Assembly: GCA_949358305.1 (NCBI GenBank)
Contig: OX442322.1
Location: 8,866,001 to 8,930,000 of the forward strand
Direction: 5' to 3'
DNA length: 64,000 nt
Origin: Strigamia acuminata
Taxonomy: Eukaryota; Arthropoda; Chilopoda; Geophilomorpha; Linotaeniidae
Position numbers and translations under genes: made by a program. Under the pieces are notes generated by a model, which did no database searches, was not told the origin of the DNA, and saw nothing but the letters and a program-made list of their open reading frames with translations. Positions 11,032-23,755 of this stretch are shown one piece after another; the first letter of the stretch is position 1; the number at the start of each line of letters is the position of its first letter.

Positions 11032-11050
11032 ACACAACGCGCTGCGCTGG
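11032..11050 (+). promoter_or_regulatory. tRNA-His anticodon-arm-complementary motif, element 2
   Basis: Reads ACACAACGCGCTGCGCTGG, 236 nt after the start of the primer site, almost the same spacing and sequence as in element 1. Core CACAACGC is complementary to GCGUUGUG of tRNA-His. Confidence 0.5.
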
Positions 11051-11253
11051 GAAGACGATTTGCCCCTGGATTATTTGCATTTTCTTGTTTTTGGAGTTCT
11101 GTGTTTTCATTTTGGGGATTTTTATTGCATGAGGGTATTGTTTTGGGTATTCCATTGGTGTTTTTGTTGTTTCATTTGCTAGTTTTGGGGAAAATTTTAG
11201 TAAAAGTGTTTTCATACCAAATTTTGAAGTGTTTTTTCATTGCATGTTTAGTT

Positions 11254-11282
11254 CTCCATTATAACCGCCATAAGCGGGGGAG
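11254..11282 (+). promoter_or_regulatory. Leader hairpin, element 2
   Basis: CTCC, spacer ATTATAA, stem CCGC, loop CATAA, stem GCGG, GGGAG. The inner stem keeps pairing by a C:G pair where elements 1, 3 and 4 have U:A. Confidence 0.6.
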
Positions 11283-11356
11283 ATTAGATTTATTTCGAGC
11301 AGAACTGACTAGTTTCAAGTTGAATGAGCTGTCAGTAGAGTCAAAATTTAATGTTA

Positions 11357-11456
11357 AGAGTTATTGGCGTGTTTTGTTGCAAAACAAACCGTCAATTGTT
11401 TTCAAAAGAGTTTATTGGCGTGCTTTGTTGCAAAACAAACCGTCAATTATTTTCAA
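11357..11456 (+). repeat. Tandem duplication in element 2 leader
   Basis: Two near-identical copies of about 50 bp, each with TTATTGGCGTG followed by TTTGTTGCAAAACAAACCG. Element 1 has a single diverged copy near 6320-6350, so the duplication is specific to element 2 or its lineage. Confidence 0.7.
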
Positions 11457-11579
11457 ACTGTGCAGGGTAATTGTGTCACGTTTTATTTACGTACACAAAA
11501 ACCGCTCAAATTTTTGGTCATCCTCGATTGGCCAAACATTTGATATTCTAAAATTCTCACGTGTCACCAAGGACCGTGA

Positions 11580-11705
11580 AAATTGAGTGCTTTTTGGGGG
11601 ATAAAATAAAAAAGTTTATTCTCTTTAAAGTTAAAACAAAAACCGTAAAAATTGAGAAATTTTTGGGGGATAAAATTACAAGGTTTATTCTCTTAAAAAT
11701 TAAAA
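11580..11705 (+). repeat. Second tandem duplication in element 2 leader
   Basis: Two copies of about 63 bp carrying AAAATTGAG, TTTTTGGGGGATAAAAT and TTTATTCTCTT, just before the gag-pol ATG. It corresponds to the three short AT-rich units at about 6060-6185 in element 1. Confidence 0.7.
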
Positions 11706-11786
11706 CAAAGTTGAATTGTCATGCCCGTTTTTATCTGTTCTTTCCAAATTTCACAGCCGAATTTTTTGTGAGAGAGGACAGAGAGA

Positions 11787-14700
11787 ATGGCGGAACCTAC
11801 AATGAGAGATCTTCTAACTGAGGATCAAATCGAAGTGCAACAACAACGTTGGGAGTCGCAAGTCACTGCAATGAATCATTTGTTGTCTATATCGGAGAAG
11901 ACAGCAGATCCAGGTGAACTGGAAGCGCTGGTGCAAACTGCGACCCCGAAAGAAACGAGAATAGTCGGTGCGCTGAATGATCTACAGGAATATTCGGACC
12001 ACGGCTATTATCTAGAATGCATTGACAAGCTTGAGACTATGCAAGCAAGAGTGGATCTTCTTCGCACGAGATACGAAATTTCAAAGCGATCACTTCCAAC
12101 TTTGGGAGGAAGATTAAATACGTCGACAAGCTCAAACCAGAATACAACCTTGAACGCGACAGCAACGTTTAGAAAAAATTCGAAGCTGCCCAAACTGGAT
12201 TCCGTAAAATTCGACGGAGATATTTTGAAGTACAGAACATTCAAAAGTAACTTCGAGACCTCCGTACACAAAGATCCAGACCTGAGTAACATTGAAAAAC
12301 TCCAGTATTTACAAACTATGTGTACTGGAGAAGCGGCAATTCTCATCTCAACTTTTCCCCTGATCGAGGAATCCTACGACCTTGCAAGAGAAGAACTCGA
12401 AAGACATTTTGGTGATGAGGATGCCCAACAAACTGCGTTAATAAAATCAATTCGAGAATTAAAAGCTGTTTCAAGTGTATATCCAACTAAAGCGATAAAA
12501 ATAAATTTGACAAAGATTTCTGCGACTATTAGACTTCTCGAGCAACTAAAAATTCCTATTCAGACTTCCGGAGCTTTCTTATTGCCCGACATAATTAGCA
12601 AGTTTCCAACTTCAATGGCATTAAGATTTTACCAAGTTCACGGAATTCAAAATAAGAACATTGTTACGTTGCTCAATTTCTTTGTGAATGAAGTTGCGAT
12701 GGCCGAACGAACTGAAAACGTCTCGGAAAAATCGAAAAAAGACAAGAATGAAAAATCGGACGTAGAAAAAACGAAAGTGAAAGGTTCAATGACCACGTGC
12801 GCAACTACTCAAGACGCCAAGCAGTCTACTAGTGCAAAAACGAAGAGTGAACCGAAATCTGAAAGCAAGAATACGCCTTTCAAGACAAACAAGTGCATTT
12901 TTTGTGAAGATGAACATTTAAACGGCGCTTGTAAAAAGGATTTCGAAATTAACGCGAAAATCGAAATAGTTAAGAAAAACCGACTGTGTTTTAATTGTTT
13001 CAGAACTGGGCATAGAGTGGGAGACTGCAAGGTCAAATTTTCTTGTAAACATTGTGGTGGGCGACACCATTCCACAATATGCAAAAAATCCGAGGTGAAG
13101 AATTCAACGAGCGCTGCGGAGAAGCCGAAGGAGCCACAAGTAACAACACATGTTTCATGCGCAATCTCGACGACTCTACAACTAATGATCTTCACCGCGG
13201 ACCTCAAAACAAAATCAGGAGGAACTCACAGCATTCGAGGGATGATTGATCCGGGAAGCCATCGATCGTTCATCACAAAAGAATTTGTTGAAAGACTGAA
13301 ACTTAAAAAGTGCGGCAGTGTTTCTGCCACCACACAACGTTTTAATGATTCGTCTCCAGCAGCTACGGACTACGATGTGTTCAATGTCACACTGCAGAGT
13401 AAAAATGACACTCAAGATTTGAAACTTTCCATGCTTTCTGTGGAAGATTTGCCACGAGTGCAAGGCATTCTGAACTCATCAATGATTGACAAAGTGAAGA
13501 AACTAAATCTCGAACTTGCTGAAGACCTACCAGCTAAGACTGCTCAAATTGATGTGCTTTTAGGAGTCGACGTGTGGTGGAAGGTCGTTAAGGATGGCAA
13601 GAAAAAGGTAAACGCCGACCTTGGACTCATTAACACAATTTTTGGATGGGTCTTGGCTGGAGCGGCTGGAAACACCAATTTGTTTGAGGATGAGGAAGAA
13701 ATGACAACATGTTGCAACACATGCGACTTAGACATCCAAGAAAAATTGGACAAACTGTGGAACTTGGAAGCAATCGGAATAAATGCAGGAGAAAAAGAAT
13801 CCGACTTTATTCGCGATCGATTCGAATCAACTACAAAGCGTCTAGACGATGGACGTTATGAAGTCATGCTGCCATTCAATGGACAGGAAGTCGACTTGGA
13901 GTCCAATTGGGAATTGGCCATGAATCAACTGGCCAACACGCTCAAAAGAATAGATGCCAACGAAGACTACAAAAAACGTTACGACGAGTCCATGTGGCAA
14001 TATATTCACGAAAATCACGCGGAGGAAGTCCCAAAAGAAGAGCGTTTTTTGAAGAAAGGAACCTACAATATACCTCACCACCCTGTAATCAAGGAGGATC
14101 GAGACACGACGAAATTTCGAGTAGTGTTCAACGCGTCTTCATCCAAGAAGGGGAAACTTTCCCTCAATGACTGTTTATTTCCGGGACCTTCCCTTAATCC
14201 AGACTTAATACTCGTTATTGTGAGATTCCGTCTCTATTGTATTCCAATAATAGCAGACATTAAGCAAGCGTTTCTCCAGGTTATGATCAACCCTACTCAA
14301 ACAAACTTTCTACGTTTTTTGTGGGTCGCTCGTGACTATTTCAAAGAGCCATACTCATGGCAAAATTTGTGGAATAATCTAATGGTTCTGCGAATGATTG
14401 TCGTGCCATTTGGCGTCATTTCTTCTCCATTCCTCTTGTGTGCGACGATTAGGAAACAAGCGAAACAATTTGAAGAAACTCATGCAAAAGAAGTCGACGC
14501 ACTCGATGATGGAATCTTCATGGATGATTTGACGTCAGGAGGAGATTTTACAGCCGACACAACATCACATTGCGAGAAACTGAAAATGATATTAGACGAC
14601 GGAAAGCTTCCCCTCGTAAAGTGGGCGACCTCAAGCAAGGACGTCTTCAACAATTTGAAAAAAGAAGGTTTTCATATGCGAGGAGAGGAGTTTTTGGACT

Positions 14701-15259
14701 TAGGAGTTATAAAAATGCTTGGAATATTGTGGAACACGGCAGAAGATGTCATGATGTTTAACATTCCGACCATTGAAAAAATTCCGAATACAAAGCGAGA
14801 AGTTGTTTCATTAATGGCTTCCATATTCGATCCAATGGGACTCATTGCTCCTGTTGTGCTTCAAATGAAACTGCTAGTTCAAGCAATCTGGATTAGGACA
14901 AAAAACTGGGATGAAAAGATTCTTGACTCAGAGAAAAAAGAAGTCGAAGAGTGGAGTCAAGACATACAAAAATTAAAAGAATTGAAAGTACAACGTTGGC
15001 TGCAGACTTATTCCGGTCAAGACATCACTTTAGAAGTTTTCTGTGACGCAAGCACAAAGGCATTTGGCTGTTCAATTTTTGTCGTCAATCTAGAGGGCAA
15101 AAGAACTTTATTGTTGAGTAAATGTCGTATTGCGCCGACGAAAAAAGTGACTCTTCCTCGACTTGAATTAACTGCAGCAGTGGTTGGAGTGCGAATGACC
15201 AAGTACCTGTTAGAAAACTTTCTTCCCGGTTACCCGGTCACTGAGGTGAAATACTACTC
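11787..15259 (+). pseudogene. BEL/Pao Gag-Pol, 5' part (element 2), interrupted by element 3
   Basis: First 1157 codons plus two bases of a 1746-codon polyprotein. The ATG at 11787 lies in a good context (GAGAGAATGG) and matches the start chosen for element 1. Visible: DUF1759-like Gag region; CX2CX4HX4C knuckle at 401-414; Asp-Pro-Gly protease-like motif at 488-490; reverse transcriptase with FMDD at 911-914; first RNase H acidic residues (near 1087 and 1127). Element 3 entered the serine codon just before the third RNase H aspartate (residue 1159). The frame then reads into the LTR and stops at 15335, giving an RNase H-truncated protein without integrase. The lesion is the insertion alone: no other stop or frameshift is seen. 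Confidence 0.93.
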
Positions 15260-16765
15260 TGTTGCGAGCAAGGACGCAACAAAAAGATTAGAAGACTCGC
15301 GTTTCACCTCTGAAAATGGTAGAAGATCTTTTTAATTTTAGTCCATAGTTTTGACCATGAGTTTGGGACATATCTGAGATGTCCAGTTGCCGGTTTTGAC
15401 CGACGGTCGCATGCAGAGCAGACCTCGGCGGTTGTCGTGTTGTCGATCGCACCTGGAATTGGTCAGGGGATATGTCTTTGATCGTTTTGTGGTTGTTTTA
15501 GTATTTGTTATTAGTTGTTTACCTCTGTTATTTGCTTTTGAGACGTTTTTGTGTTCGGTTCGGGTTCCAGTACACTTGTGAATGAGCTGAGTGTATATTC
15601 TCAGCATAATCGCCATAGCATAGGTCAACTGGATTCAGGAAACTGTGTATTTATTAGTTTTAAAGAGGTTTTACATATTGTTTTGACGGTTGCTAACCTT
15701 TGCTGGATGTTTTAGTGTTTTGATGCTCATTGGAGACGTGGGACAGCAAGAAACAAACGGTTTTGGGTGTCCTTGGCATTTGAGTGCACATGAGCGCATT
15801 GGGATCGTGTTCGGGAGAGAGAGAGACCAGGAAACGCCTCGTTTGGCTTCCCTGCAACGTCCCCACACTGAGTTTGGAAGTCCCAGCGCTGTTGTCATGC
15901 CTTGGTCGACCCTGGAAGTCTGTTTGACTCGTTTCTGCTCTCATTCACGGCAGTTAGCAACTGCCTGGCCGCCATTTTGGAAAGGAGCGGTTCTCTTTGT
16001 GTTTGAGCACTGCTGGGAGATTTTCCTAGAACATAGCAAGCTGGGTAGCAATATTTATTTTAATACTTTGTGATTTTATAGAAGTGTTTTAACTGTACAT
16101 TTGTTAATTTCACTTAACTTTACAAACAAGTGCAGAGATGAGTATTGAGGTAGGCTGCCTTGCCATTGGTTGTTAATCTTCTTTTTGCTTTGTTAATTGT
16201 TAAGTATATTTTAGATTGAGTTTTGCCTTGGTTTCATTGCTTTATTTTGTCTAAATTCTATTTATGTTTTAAGAACAAATGTACATAGGTTTTAAGCTAT
16301 TTTAGTTCAGATTGAATTACGCCATTGTTGCATCATTGCATTGTAGCTTGTTGTTGCTATGATTTAGTTGCTAGGCGCACTGTTGTTAGAGTAGGTTGCT
16401 AAAGAAGCAATAGTTGTTATCTGTTGTTAAGAATAAAGCCAGTTGATGTGTTTTTACTCTGCTTTGGGTGAATCATTTCTGATCTGGTTTTCTGCTACAA
16501 GAAACATGATAATGAGTGAGTAGAGAGTTTTGCATGCTCTCCTCCTCACTGAAGGCACAAGGTTTTTTCCCCAGTATCCAGAGAGCTGCTTTAATCACTT
16601 CAACTAAATGCAGTTGGGCCTAATTTCTCCAGATGCATTTAGGCCTACAACTTGGGCTGAGAATTCAACTTGTTTCATCATCCACTATACAGTCTCGGGC
16701 GGTTTCCAGAGTTTGGTGACCAATTCGCCAGTCTTTTCCTGTGAGATCCAAGGTTGTTTGCTACA
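15260..16765 (+). repeat. Element 3 5' LTR
   Basis: 1506 bp, termini TGTTGC and GCTACA. The first 22 bp form a perfect 7-bp inverted repeat (TGTTGCG / CGCAACA) around an 8-nt loop. AATAAA at 16432-16437 is a candidate polyadenylation signal. I saw no difference from 22246-23751. Confidence 0.96.
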
Positions 16766-16778
16766 GGGAGCTGTTTTT

Positions 16779-16799
16779 TGGTGCCGTGATTCCAGGATT
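16779..16799 (+). promoter_or_regulatory. Primer-binding site (tRNA-His type, interrupted), element 3
   Basis: TGGTGCCGTGA is an exact 11-nt complement of the tRNA-His acceptor end. Two extra T residues follow, then CCAGGATT, complementary to the T-arm. It starts 13 nt after the LTR. Confidence 0.85.
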
Positions 16800-16986
16800 T
16801 CGTGCGCGTGTGTACAGCGCGCATGGAAAAGAGGTCATTTGGACGTTCAGCAAGTGATTCAAGTGGTTTGGTGCGTGCCAGTTGGTTCGTTTGTGCAGCT
16901 GGTTCTGTGAGCGACCTGCATCAAGTGCGCACGCCAGAGAGTCACGTGAGAGCGGCCATTGACGTCCTGAGTCTGCCAAGTCGTCA

Positions 16987-17002
16987 ACACAACGCAATGT
17001 GC
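16987..17002 (+). promoter_or_regulatory. tRNA-His anticodon-arm-complementary motif, element 3
   Basis: ACACAACGCAATGTGC, 208 nt after the start of the primer site. It shares ACACAACGCAATGT with elements 6 and 8. Confidence 0.55.
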
Positions 17003-17154
17003 AAGTTGGACAGCTGCCTGAAGAAGAAGAACATTTAGTTGTTTATGCTTAGTGTTTTTGGTGGGCTGTTACTGGGTGATTGGTTGTGCCCTCTTGGGGG
17101 GAGGATAGTGTGTACATTTTTTTGCTTTGTAATTTTACTTTAAGTGCGTTTTGA

Positions 17155-17183
17155 CTCCATTATAACTGCTTTAAGCAGGGGAG
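17155..17183 (+). promoter_or_regulatory. Leader hairpin, element 3
   Basis: CTCC, spacer ATTATAA, stem CTGC, loop TTTAA, stem GCAG, GGGAG. Its presence in an element with no gag-pol argues for a cis-acting function rather than a coding constraint. Confidence 0.6.
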
Positions 17184-17254
17184 TTTTTTCTTGTTTGATT
17201 TAAGTTAGTTTAAGTGTTGGCTCACCTGTTGTTGAGTTTACACAAGAGTCAGTC

Positions 17255-17701
17255 ATGTTGGGCGGGACATTACAGTTGTCTTTGATTCTTAGAACTTCCA
17301 ATATGCGCTTTGTCATCAAGTGGTCGACAGTGAAGGGCGACGCAAGGTTTTGGTCTCATCAGGCGAGATGGAGATGCATGCAGCTGTGGTTTCCACACGT
17401 CAAGCACGATGATTCCACATCTGCACAGCGCCTGAACTGTCCAAGATGTAGGTTGACTGTTGGTTGGCGCAGACGGGCCAAGGGACAAGTCACCCAGCTG
17501 TACAGGAAGGTGGACGCTTGCCATCAGAGCAGAGGAGAAAGCAGCTTGTTTGGTCAAGTTTCGTCATTGAAAGGGAGCCCACAGTTCGGGCCCAAGATCG
17601 AGAGTACAAGTCACAATGTTGAGAAAAAGAGTGCCAATCAGCAAAGACGAATCATATCACCAGCCAAGACAAGCTCAAGGAGCTGGACAATGGTTGCTTG
17701 A
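17255..17701 (+). CDS. Hypothetical 148-codon ORF of element 3
   Basis: This begins at an ATG 72 nt after the leader hairpin, roughly where gag starts in the BEL elements. It is rich in Arg, Lys, Ser and Gln, has one CPRC pair, and shows no transmembrane segment or recognisable domain. The copy in element 4 (33341-33787) has the same predicted protein, but the two elements are so similar overall that this is not evidence of selection. It may be a chance frame in a non-coding RNA. Confidence 0.25.
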   Translation: MLGGTLQLSLILRTSNMRFVIKWSTVKGDARFWSHQARWRCMQLWFPHVKHDDSTSAQRLNCPRCRLTVGWRRRAKGQVTQLYRKVDACHQSRGESSLFGQVSSLKGSPQFGPKIESTSHNVEKKSANQQRRIISPAKTSSRSWTMVA

Positions 17702-20700
17702 CTGCAGCAAAGTTTCAAGCCAATTCGTCTTTTTTCTTTTGTTCTTTGTTAGTAGTTTAAGTAAAAGAATTTTGTTAAGTTTAAGAGTTGATTAAGTTTG
17801 TGCGGTCAGTTCTATTGTGAACTGCGAGGGTTTCGGACTGCTGCGGAGCCGCCAGGTTTGAGGCTTGTTGGAAAGAGGTCCCGCGCTCGTTTGCTTGGTT
17901 TTTTGGTTGTCGCAAGCGAGTGGTCGCTCCTTCTCCTTTAATACACTCAGCCTGCTATTTGGGTTGTGTGGGAGAGTGGAGGCGAGGGATTCCGCCTCAA
18001 AGGGCTGCCGTGTTTGTCCGACAACCTTTCAGTGGGCTGACCACCCGTAGAAGTGTTTTGAGTCTGTTTTGGGGAATTTCCGCGTTATTTCGCAGTTTTT
18101 AAGCAAGTTTTGGTGTGTGAGGTTTTTAGAATTACCTGTGCGTGGGTTGAGATAAGAGAAGCCACACTAGCTGTTTGGAAAGAGAAGGCGGAAAGTTAGA
18201 AATCAGTCCTCCAATCAGTTTCATTTTGTGATAAAAGGTTTTTTGAGAAGTTACTGCTAAGAATTTGTAGACGTTCCCACTGCCAGCTTGTTGTACCTTT
18301 AGTTTGTGATTGGAGTAAGCTCGTTTTTTCGGTTGTTTTTTGGGATTTAGGGCAGAACGACTGCTTTAAGCAAGCCAAATCTCGTTTTAGTGCGTCCACA
18401 ATTTGGTTAAGATGTTTGGATACGTTACTGGGTTCGTCATTATTTTTCTTAGTGTAAACCTTTTAGTTATAAGTTAGTTTTCAGAGTTTTGGAGAAAATT
18501 GCTTGTTAAATTCGCAGCCACCAAGCCTCTTTGCGAGGGCGCTTGTGGATCAGTTGGGTGGGTACCCCCTTTTTGGAAAGTTAGTCACTGTATGGTGGGG
18601 CTTGTTCAGGGTGAAACGACCGCCCATTAGAGTCAGTCTTTCAAATTCGAGACAATTGATGGTAGTAAGTGCAGTCTCCACCTTGCACATTGTGTGGTTG
18701 GAAGGGGTATAAGGGCGCTTAATTGATCAGATCAGGGTTGTAAGAGCATTTTTCGAGACTCCACAGTTGTAGAATTTAGATATTAGAGGTTAACAGTCTT
18801 TAAATTTATTTTTATTGAAAGTTGTCTCTATAAGAAATAGAAAGTTACATATTCGGGTTTTTTTGTGCGATTAGTTGACCTGCTTGTTCGAGCACCCATT
18901 TGGCACTAGGCCATTTGCGGTTGGCGGAGCAGAGTGCCGCATTGACGAATGGAACAATGGTTGGTCAGCAAAGCCAGCGAGAGAGGTAGTGTTTGAGGAT
19001 GTTGTAGAATTTCATTTTTGGAAAGAGAAACTCAGCACTTCTCTCTCTTTTGAAGACTTGTTGTTCCTGCGGTTTAAGTTAAGATAGTTTTCCGAATTTG
19101 TTTCTTAGGGAATTTAGTTATAGCATAGTTAAGTAGTCCACTCACAATGGATTCCAGTGTTGTCCCACACTCAGTTCTTGGATACATTCTGGGACTGGGG
19201 TTCAAAGGGCCAAGGCCTATTGCCTTGCAGTCAGAGTGGCAGTAGGAGAAGAAAGAGGACAATAAGCCCCGTTGGTTCGGATTAAGGTTAGAAAGAGCCA
19301 AAGAGAGATAAGTCTTATTTGTCAAAACAGAAAAGAGAGGTTGTTGAAGTACGTCGATAGGGCGGGGCGTTCGTCAGTCAACCCTCAAATTCCCAAAGCA
19401 GCCTCGTGACGTTGCAATGTGTAACGTGATAAGCATGAGAGATCTCGTTACAAGAGTCGCGTTGGATAGGGAATTAGCATTAACATGTGAGTGTTGAGTT
19501 AAGAGTCACTTGCATAGGTTCATTTTTGCACTGCTAACCAAAGTCAGTCGAACTGAACAATAGAAAAAGGGCTTTAGTCGGTTAACAGTTGGTCCGTCGA
19601 ACCCCGAGTTGGAAAAAAAAAACGTTTAGTTGGTTAACGGTGGCCCAACAAACCCAAAGAAAAAAACGTTTAGTTGGTTAACGGTGGCCCAACAAACCCA
19701 TAGAAAAAGCAATTAGAGAGTCTTAAGCGGATGATAGTTAAGTCCGTCAGACTTAAGCAATTAAGAGGTTTTTTAAGCGGATGATAGTTCAGTCAGTCAG
19801 GCTTAAGCGAATTGGAGGTTCTTAAGCAATTGATAGTTCAGTCTATCAGGCTTAAGCAAGCACTTTTGTGCAAGCATTAGGGTTAGTGAAAGGTTAGGAG
19901 CCCAGAAGCAGAGTTCTTTCACTTTCTCGGTTGTTCAAGGACAGGGTACACTCGCCCTTAGTGACAAGGTGCGAGTCCAACAACCTTGATGTGAGAAAGG
20001 GCCAGGGATTCTATATTCTTTTCTCTTTTATGCAGAGCCAGGCGCTCCTTTTTTAGGTTTAGTTTCGTATACTCACTCAGGGTGCATGGGGTAAAGTTCT
20101 TGAGGGTCCTCGTCAGTCGGGGCATGGTTTCGGTCTCGCGGGGGATGGAACGGAACAGTTTTTTGAGCGTGTCGGTTCTCTGGTGGACACTCGTGTTATT
20201 GGACCCAATACACGAGGAGCTAATCGGTTTTAGAGGGTGAGCTTCTTCACCATACTTTAATTCCTGTTGCTCACGTTCTCCTGAGCTTCTGCGCACTGTT
20301 CAACTTTCAGTCTTGTCCATTGCTCCTCCGAGATAGGCAGTAAGCTTTGCCTTGGTACTTAGATTGTGCAAGGAAGTCTTCTCCTCCTTTGGATCCGGGT
20401 TTCTTTTACCTATGCACGAAATTGAGTCAGTTAATTCGTCAAATGCGTCAAGCATTGGGAGATGTGCGATCAAGGTTGAGCGGATCGCAACTTGTTTTCA
20501 CGCCCCCTCCTACCCAAAGTTTTGAGCACAGAAGCACAAGTGTTTTGGCTGAACACAGGTGCACAACTGTTTTTTTTGGGGTTCCTGAGAGAAAAGGTCG
20601 AGGGTTAGATCTAAAGAGTAAGTCGTGATTTCGAGTTCCCTTGGGCTAGCTTCCGATAGGAGGACGTAGAGGCGACGATATAGTAGAAATTAGTAATTAG

Positions 20701-22245
20701 TTTTTTTTTTTTAGTGTTTGAGTTCAGAGCTTTTTGCGACGAGTCTGACGGTCACACGTCCATGGGGTTTGGGTTAGTGGCGTGTCAGATACTCGCGGAA
20801 GTCTTCTGAAACAAAAGCTTAGTTAGTCAAAGGTTAGTTAATTCATAGTTTTTACCTTTAAAAAGTGGTTTTCTCTCACAAAGAAATCCACAGGTGTTGT
20901 TTTTTCCAAGCTTTTTTGGCTCTGGCATTAGTGGTTTAAGCGCCGTGGCAGCTTTCTTTTTCTGTCGGGAGGAAAATGGGTTATGATAGAAAGGAAGGTT
21001 TAGCTGAGATATTAGCCAGAGAGAAGGTCGAATTGAAGAGAAAGCATTGAGGATAATTCGCGGTGTCAGGGGATACCCCTAGTTTTTTGTTAAAAAAGGG
21101 AATTATGTGTTGTGCTCTTAGATTCAAATTTTTGGCTTGTCTTGCGTTAGTTTAGCAGAGCCCTGCTTGTAGTAGAAAAAAAATGAGAAAAGATTTTGTA
21201 CTAATAGTCGGGTGGGGCACGATTGAAGTTACCTGTCTTAAATTTAAGTGGCCGCTTCTCGTTGTGAGAGTTCTAGAGAGGTTTGAATGGAGATTTCACT
21301 AAGGGAGGGGTTTTGTTTTCTGCAATGTCAACGGGTAACTGTTTTTAAAAGTGAGCACAATTTTCTTAATTTTTCAAGTGTATTTAGACTGGGGGTGTGT
21401 TCTTTGACATTGCGCGTTATTGGTTCCAATTGGTTTTTTGGTTCATTACACAGTTTAGTTTAGTTCTTTCTAGTTGAAGATATTTTAGTTTAAAGGAAAT
21501 TGGGCACGAGTTTACCTTTGCGGTGAGTTGCCGCCTGATTGGACGGTCGATGGCTTGGCTGATTGTTTGTCATCAAGTCGTGAGTTGATCGCCTGTTTAG
21601 GTTGGTCGCTTGGTGTCCCAACGGTGAATTGGTTGTCTTTGTTTAGTTAGATAGGAATTTTCTTTAGCTTTCTGCGGCATTTTCGTTTCAGTTTGATGTC
21701 AACTTTGGCAGGCTTCCTGATTGGATCAATGGCTGAGCTCAGGTGCTTGCGTGCGTCGGTGTCTTTAGAAGCGAATTTTGTCTGAGGATTCAAACTACCT
21801 CTTAAAGGAAGTGTATGAGAAGTAGGTTTGTTAATTTAGCTTTAAGGTTATTCGTGGTTTAGTGGTGTCTTGTCTTTGACTGACCCCCTTGGTTGTGGGT
21901 CTCAGTTTCCCAAGGTTGACTGCAGGTCAATCTTTATGGGAGAGACAAGCTCCTTTTTTTTTGTGATTGTTAGTCGTTTCTTTGTATTACGAGTTGCAAG
22001 TTAGAGTTCTGTTATTTTGCAGTATGCCTAGGGTCTTCTCGTCTCAAGGGACCCGCTCCTGTTCGTGTTAATGTATTGTTAACAGAAGAGTCAATATATT
22101 TTCGTTTGGGAAAAGGGGTTCTATGATTCGTTGTGGATTCTTGCCAAAAGATATAGGCAAGGTGAAAGTCAAGCTGCTCGGTCTTTTCTTCTTGGGTGCG
22201 GTTCCTTCAGGGCGGCTGCTCTCTTCCTTTTTCGGCCGGGAGCGA
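17702..22245 (+). other. Element 3 internal region without recognisable genes
   Basis: 4.5 kb with only short frames on both strands, GT-rich on the element strand, containing the tandem-repeat block at 19562-19865. It ends in a CT-rich tract, TTTTTCGGCCGG and then the 3' LTR. I see no pol-like motif, RNA gene or host gene. Confidence 0.6.
19562..19865 (+). repeat. Minisatellite and palindromic repeats inside element 3
   Basis: Two 44-bp units (19623-19666 and 19667-19710) contain TTAGTTGGTTAACGGTGGC; a diverged third copy precedes them. Three units of about 49 bp follow (from about 19721), each bounded by CTTAAGC and carrying GATAGTT...GTC; the last contains TGATAG/CTATCA able to pair. Element 4 has one more 44-bp unit, which accounts for the 45-bp length difference between the elements. 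Confidence 0.8.
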
Positions 22246-23751
22246 TGTTGCGAGCAAGGACGCAACAAAAAGATTAGAAGACTCGCGTTTCACCTCTGAA
22301 AATGGTAGAAGATCTTTTTAATTTTAGTCCATAGTTTTGACCATGAGTTTGGGACATATCTGAGATGTCCAGTTGCCGGTTTTGACCGACGGTCGCATGC
22401 AGAGCAGACCTCGGCGGTTGTCGTGTTGTCGATCGCACCTGGAATTGGTCAGGGGATATGTCTTTGATCGTTTTGTGGTTGTTTTAGTATTTGTTATTAG
22501 TTGTTTACCTCTGTTATTTGCTTTTGAGACGTTTTTGTGTTCGGTTCGGGTTCCAGTACACTTGTGAATGAGCTGAGTGTATATTCTCAGCATAATCGCC
22601 ATAGCATAGGTCAACTGGATTCAGGAAACTGTGTATTTATTAGTTTTAAAGAGGTTTTACATATTGTTTTGACGGTTGCTAACCTTTGCTGGATGTTTTA
22701 GTGTTTTGATGCTCATTGGAGACGTGGGACAGCAAGAAACAAACGGTTTTGGGTGTCCTTGGCATTTGAGTGCACATGAGCGCATTGGGATCGTGTTCGG
22801 GAGAGAGAGAGACCAGGAAACGCCTCGTTTGGCTTCCCTGCAACGTCCCCACACTGAGTTTGGAAGTCCCAGCGCTGTTGTCATGCCTTGGTCGACCCTG
22901 GAAGTCTGTTTGACTCGTTTCTGCTCTCATTCACGGCAGTTAGCAACTGCCTGGCCGCCATTTTGGAAAGGAGCGGTTCTCTTTGTGTTTGAGCACTGCT
23001 GGGAGATTTTCCTAGAACATAGCAAGCTGGGTAGCAATATTTATTTTAATACTTTGTGATTTTATAGAAGTGTTTTAACTGTACATTTGTTAATTTCACT
23101 TAACTTTACAAACAAGTGCAGAGATGAGTATTGAGGTAGGCTGCCTTGCCATTGGTTGTTAATCTTCTTTTTGCTTTGTTAATTGTTAAGTATATTTTAG
23201 ATTGAGTTTTGCCTTGGTTTCATTGCTTTATTTTGTCTAAATTCTATTTATGTTTTAAGAACAAATGTACATAGGTTTTAAGCTATTTTAGTTCAGATTG
23301 AATTACGCCATTGTTGCATCATTGCATTGTAGCTTGTTGTTGCTATGATTTAGTTGCTAGGCGCACTGTTGTTAGAGTAGGTTGCTAAAGAAGCAATAGT
23401 TGTTATCTGTTGTTAAGAATAAAGCCAGTTGATGTGTTTTTACTCTGCTTTGGGTGAATCATTTCTGATCTGGTTTTCTGCTACAAGAAACATGATAATG
23501 AGTGAGTAGAGAGTTTTGCATGCTCTCCTCCTCACTGAAGGCACAAGGTTTTTTCCCCAGTATCCAGAGAGCTGCTTTAATCACTTCAACTAAATGCAGT
23601 TGGGCCTAATTTCTCCAGATGCATTTAGGCCTACAACTTGGGCTGAGAATTCAACTTGTTTCATCATCCACTATACAGTCTCGGGCGGTTTCCAGAGTTT
23701 GGTGACCAATTCGCCAGTCTTTTCCTGTGAGATCCAAGGTTGTTTGCTACA
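22246..23751 (+). repeat. Element 3 3' LTR
   Basis: 1506-bp copy of 15260-16765, ending GCTACA at 23751 and followed by the ACTC duplication. Confidence 0.96.
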
Positions 23752-23755
23752 ACTC

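Larger units (their letters stand above)
10781..11786 (+). other. Element 2 untranslated leader
   Basis: Region between the 5' LTR and gag-pol. It contains the primer site, the anticodon-complementary motif, the hairpin and two local tandem duplications (11357-11456 and 11580-11705). Frames across it are not supported as genes: they start inside the LTR and are not conserved in element 1. Confidence 0.6.
15260..23751 (+). mobile_element. Element 3: large non-autonomous LTR retrotransposon nested in element 2
   Basis: Identical-looking 1506-bp LTRs (15260-16765 and 22246-23751) flank 5480 bp lacking any recognisable gag, protease, reverse transcriptase or integrase. ACTC at 15256-15259 and 23752-23755 is the target duplication within the element 2 RNase H region. 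Primer site, anticodon motif, hairpin and pre-LTR motif all match the BEL/Pao elements, so it fits a LARD-type element mobilised in trans. Element 4 is an inverted near-identical copy. Confidence 0.93.

Noticed and set aside
15690-16073. 127-codon frame present identically in all four element 3/4 LTRs, and several other short LTR frames
   Set aside because: Identity simply reflects near-identical LTR copies; both strands are open and no domain or start context is compelling.
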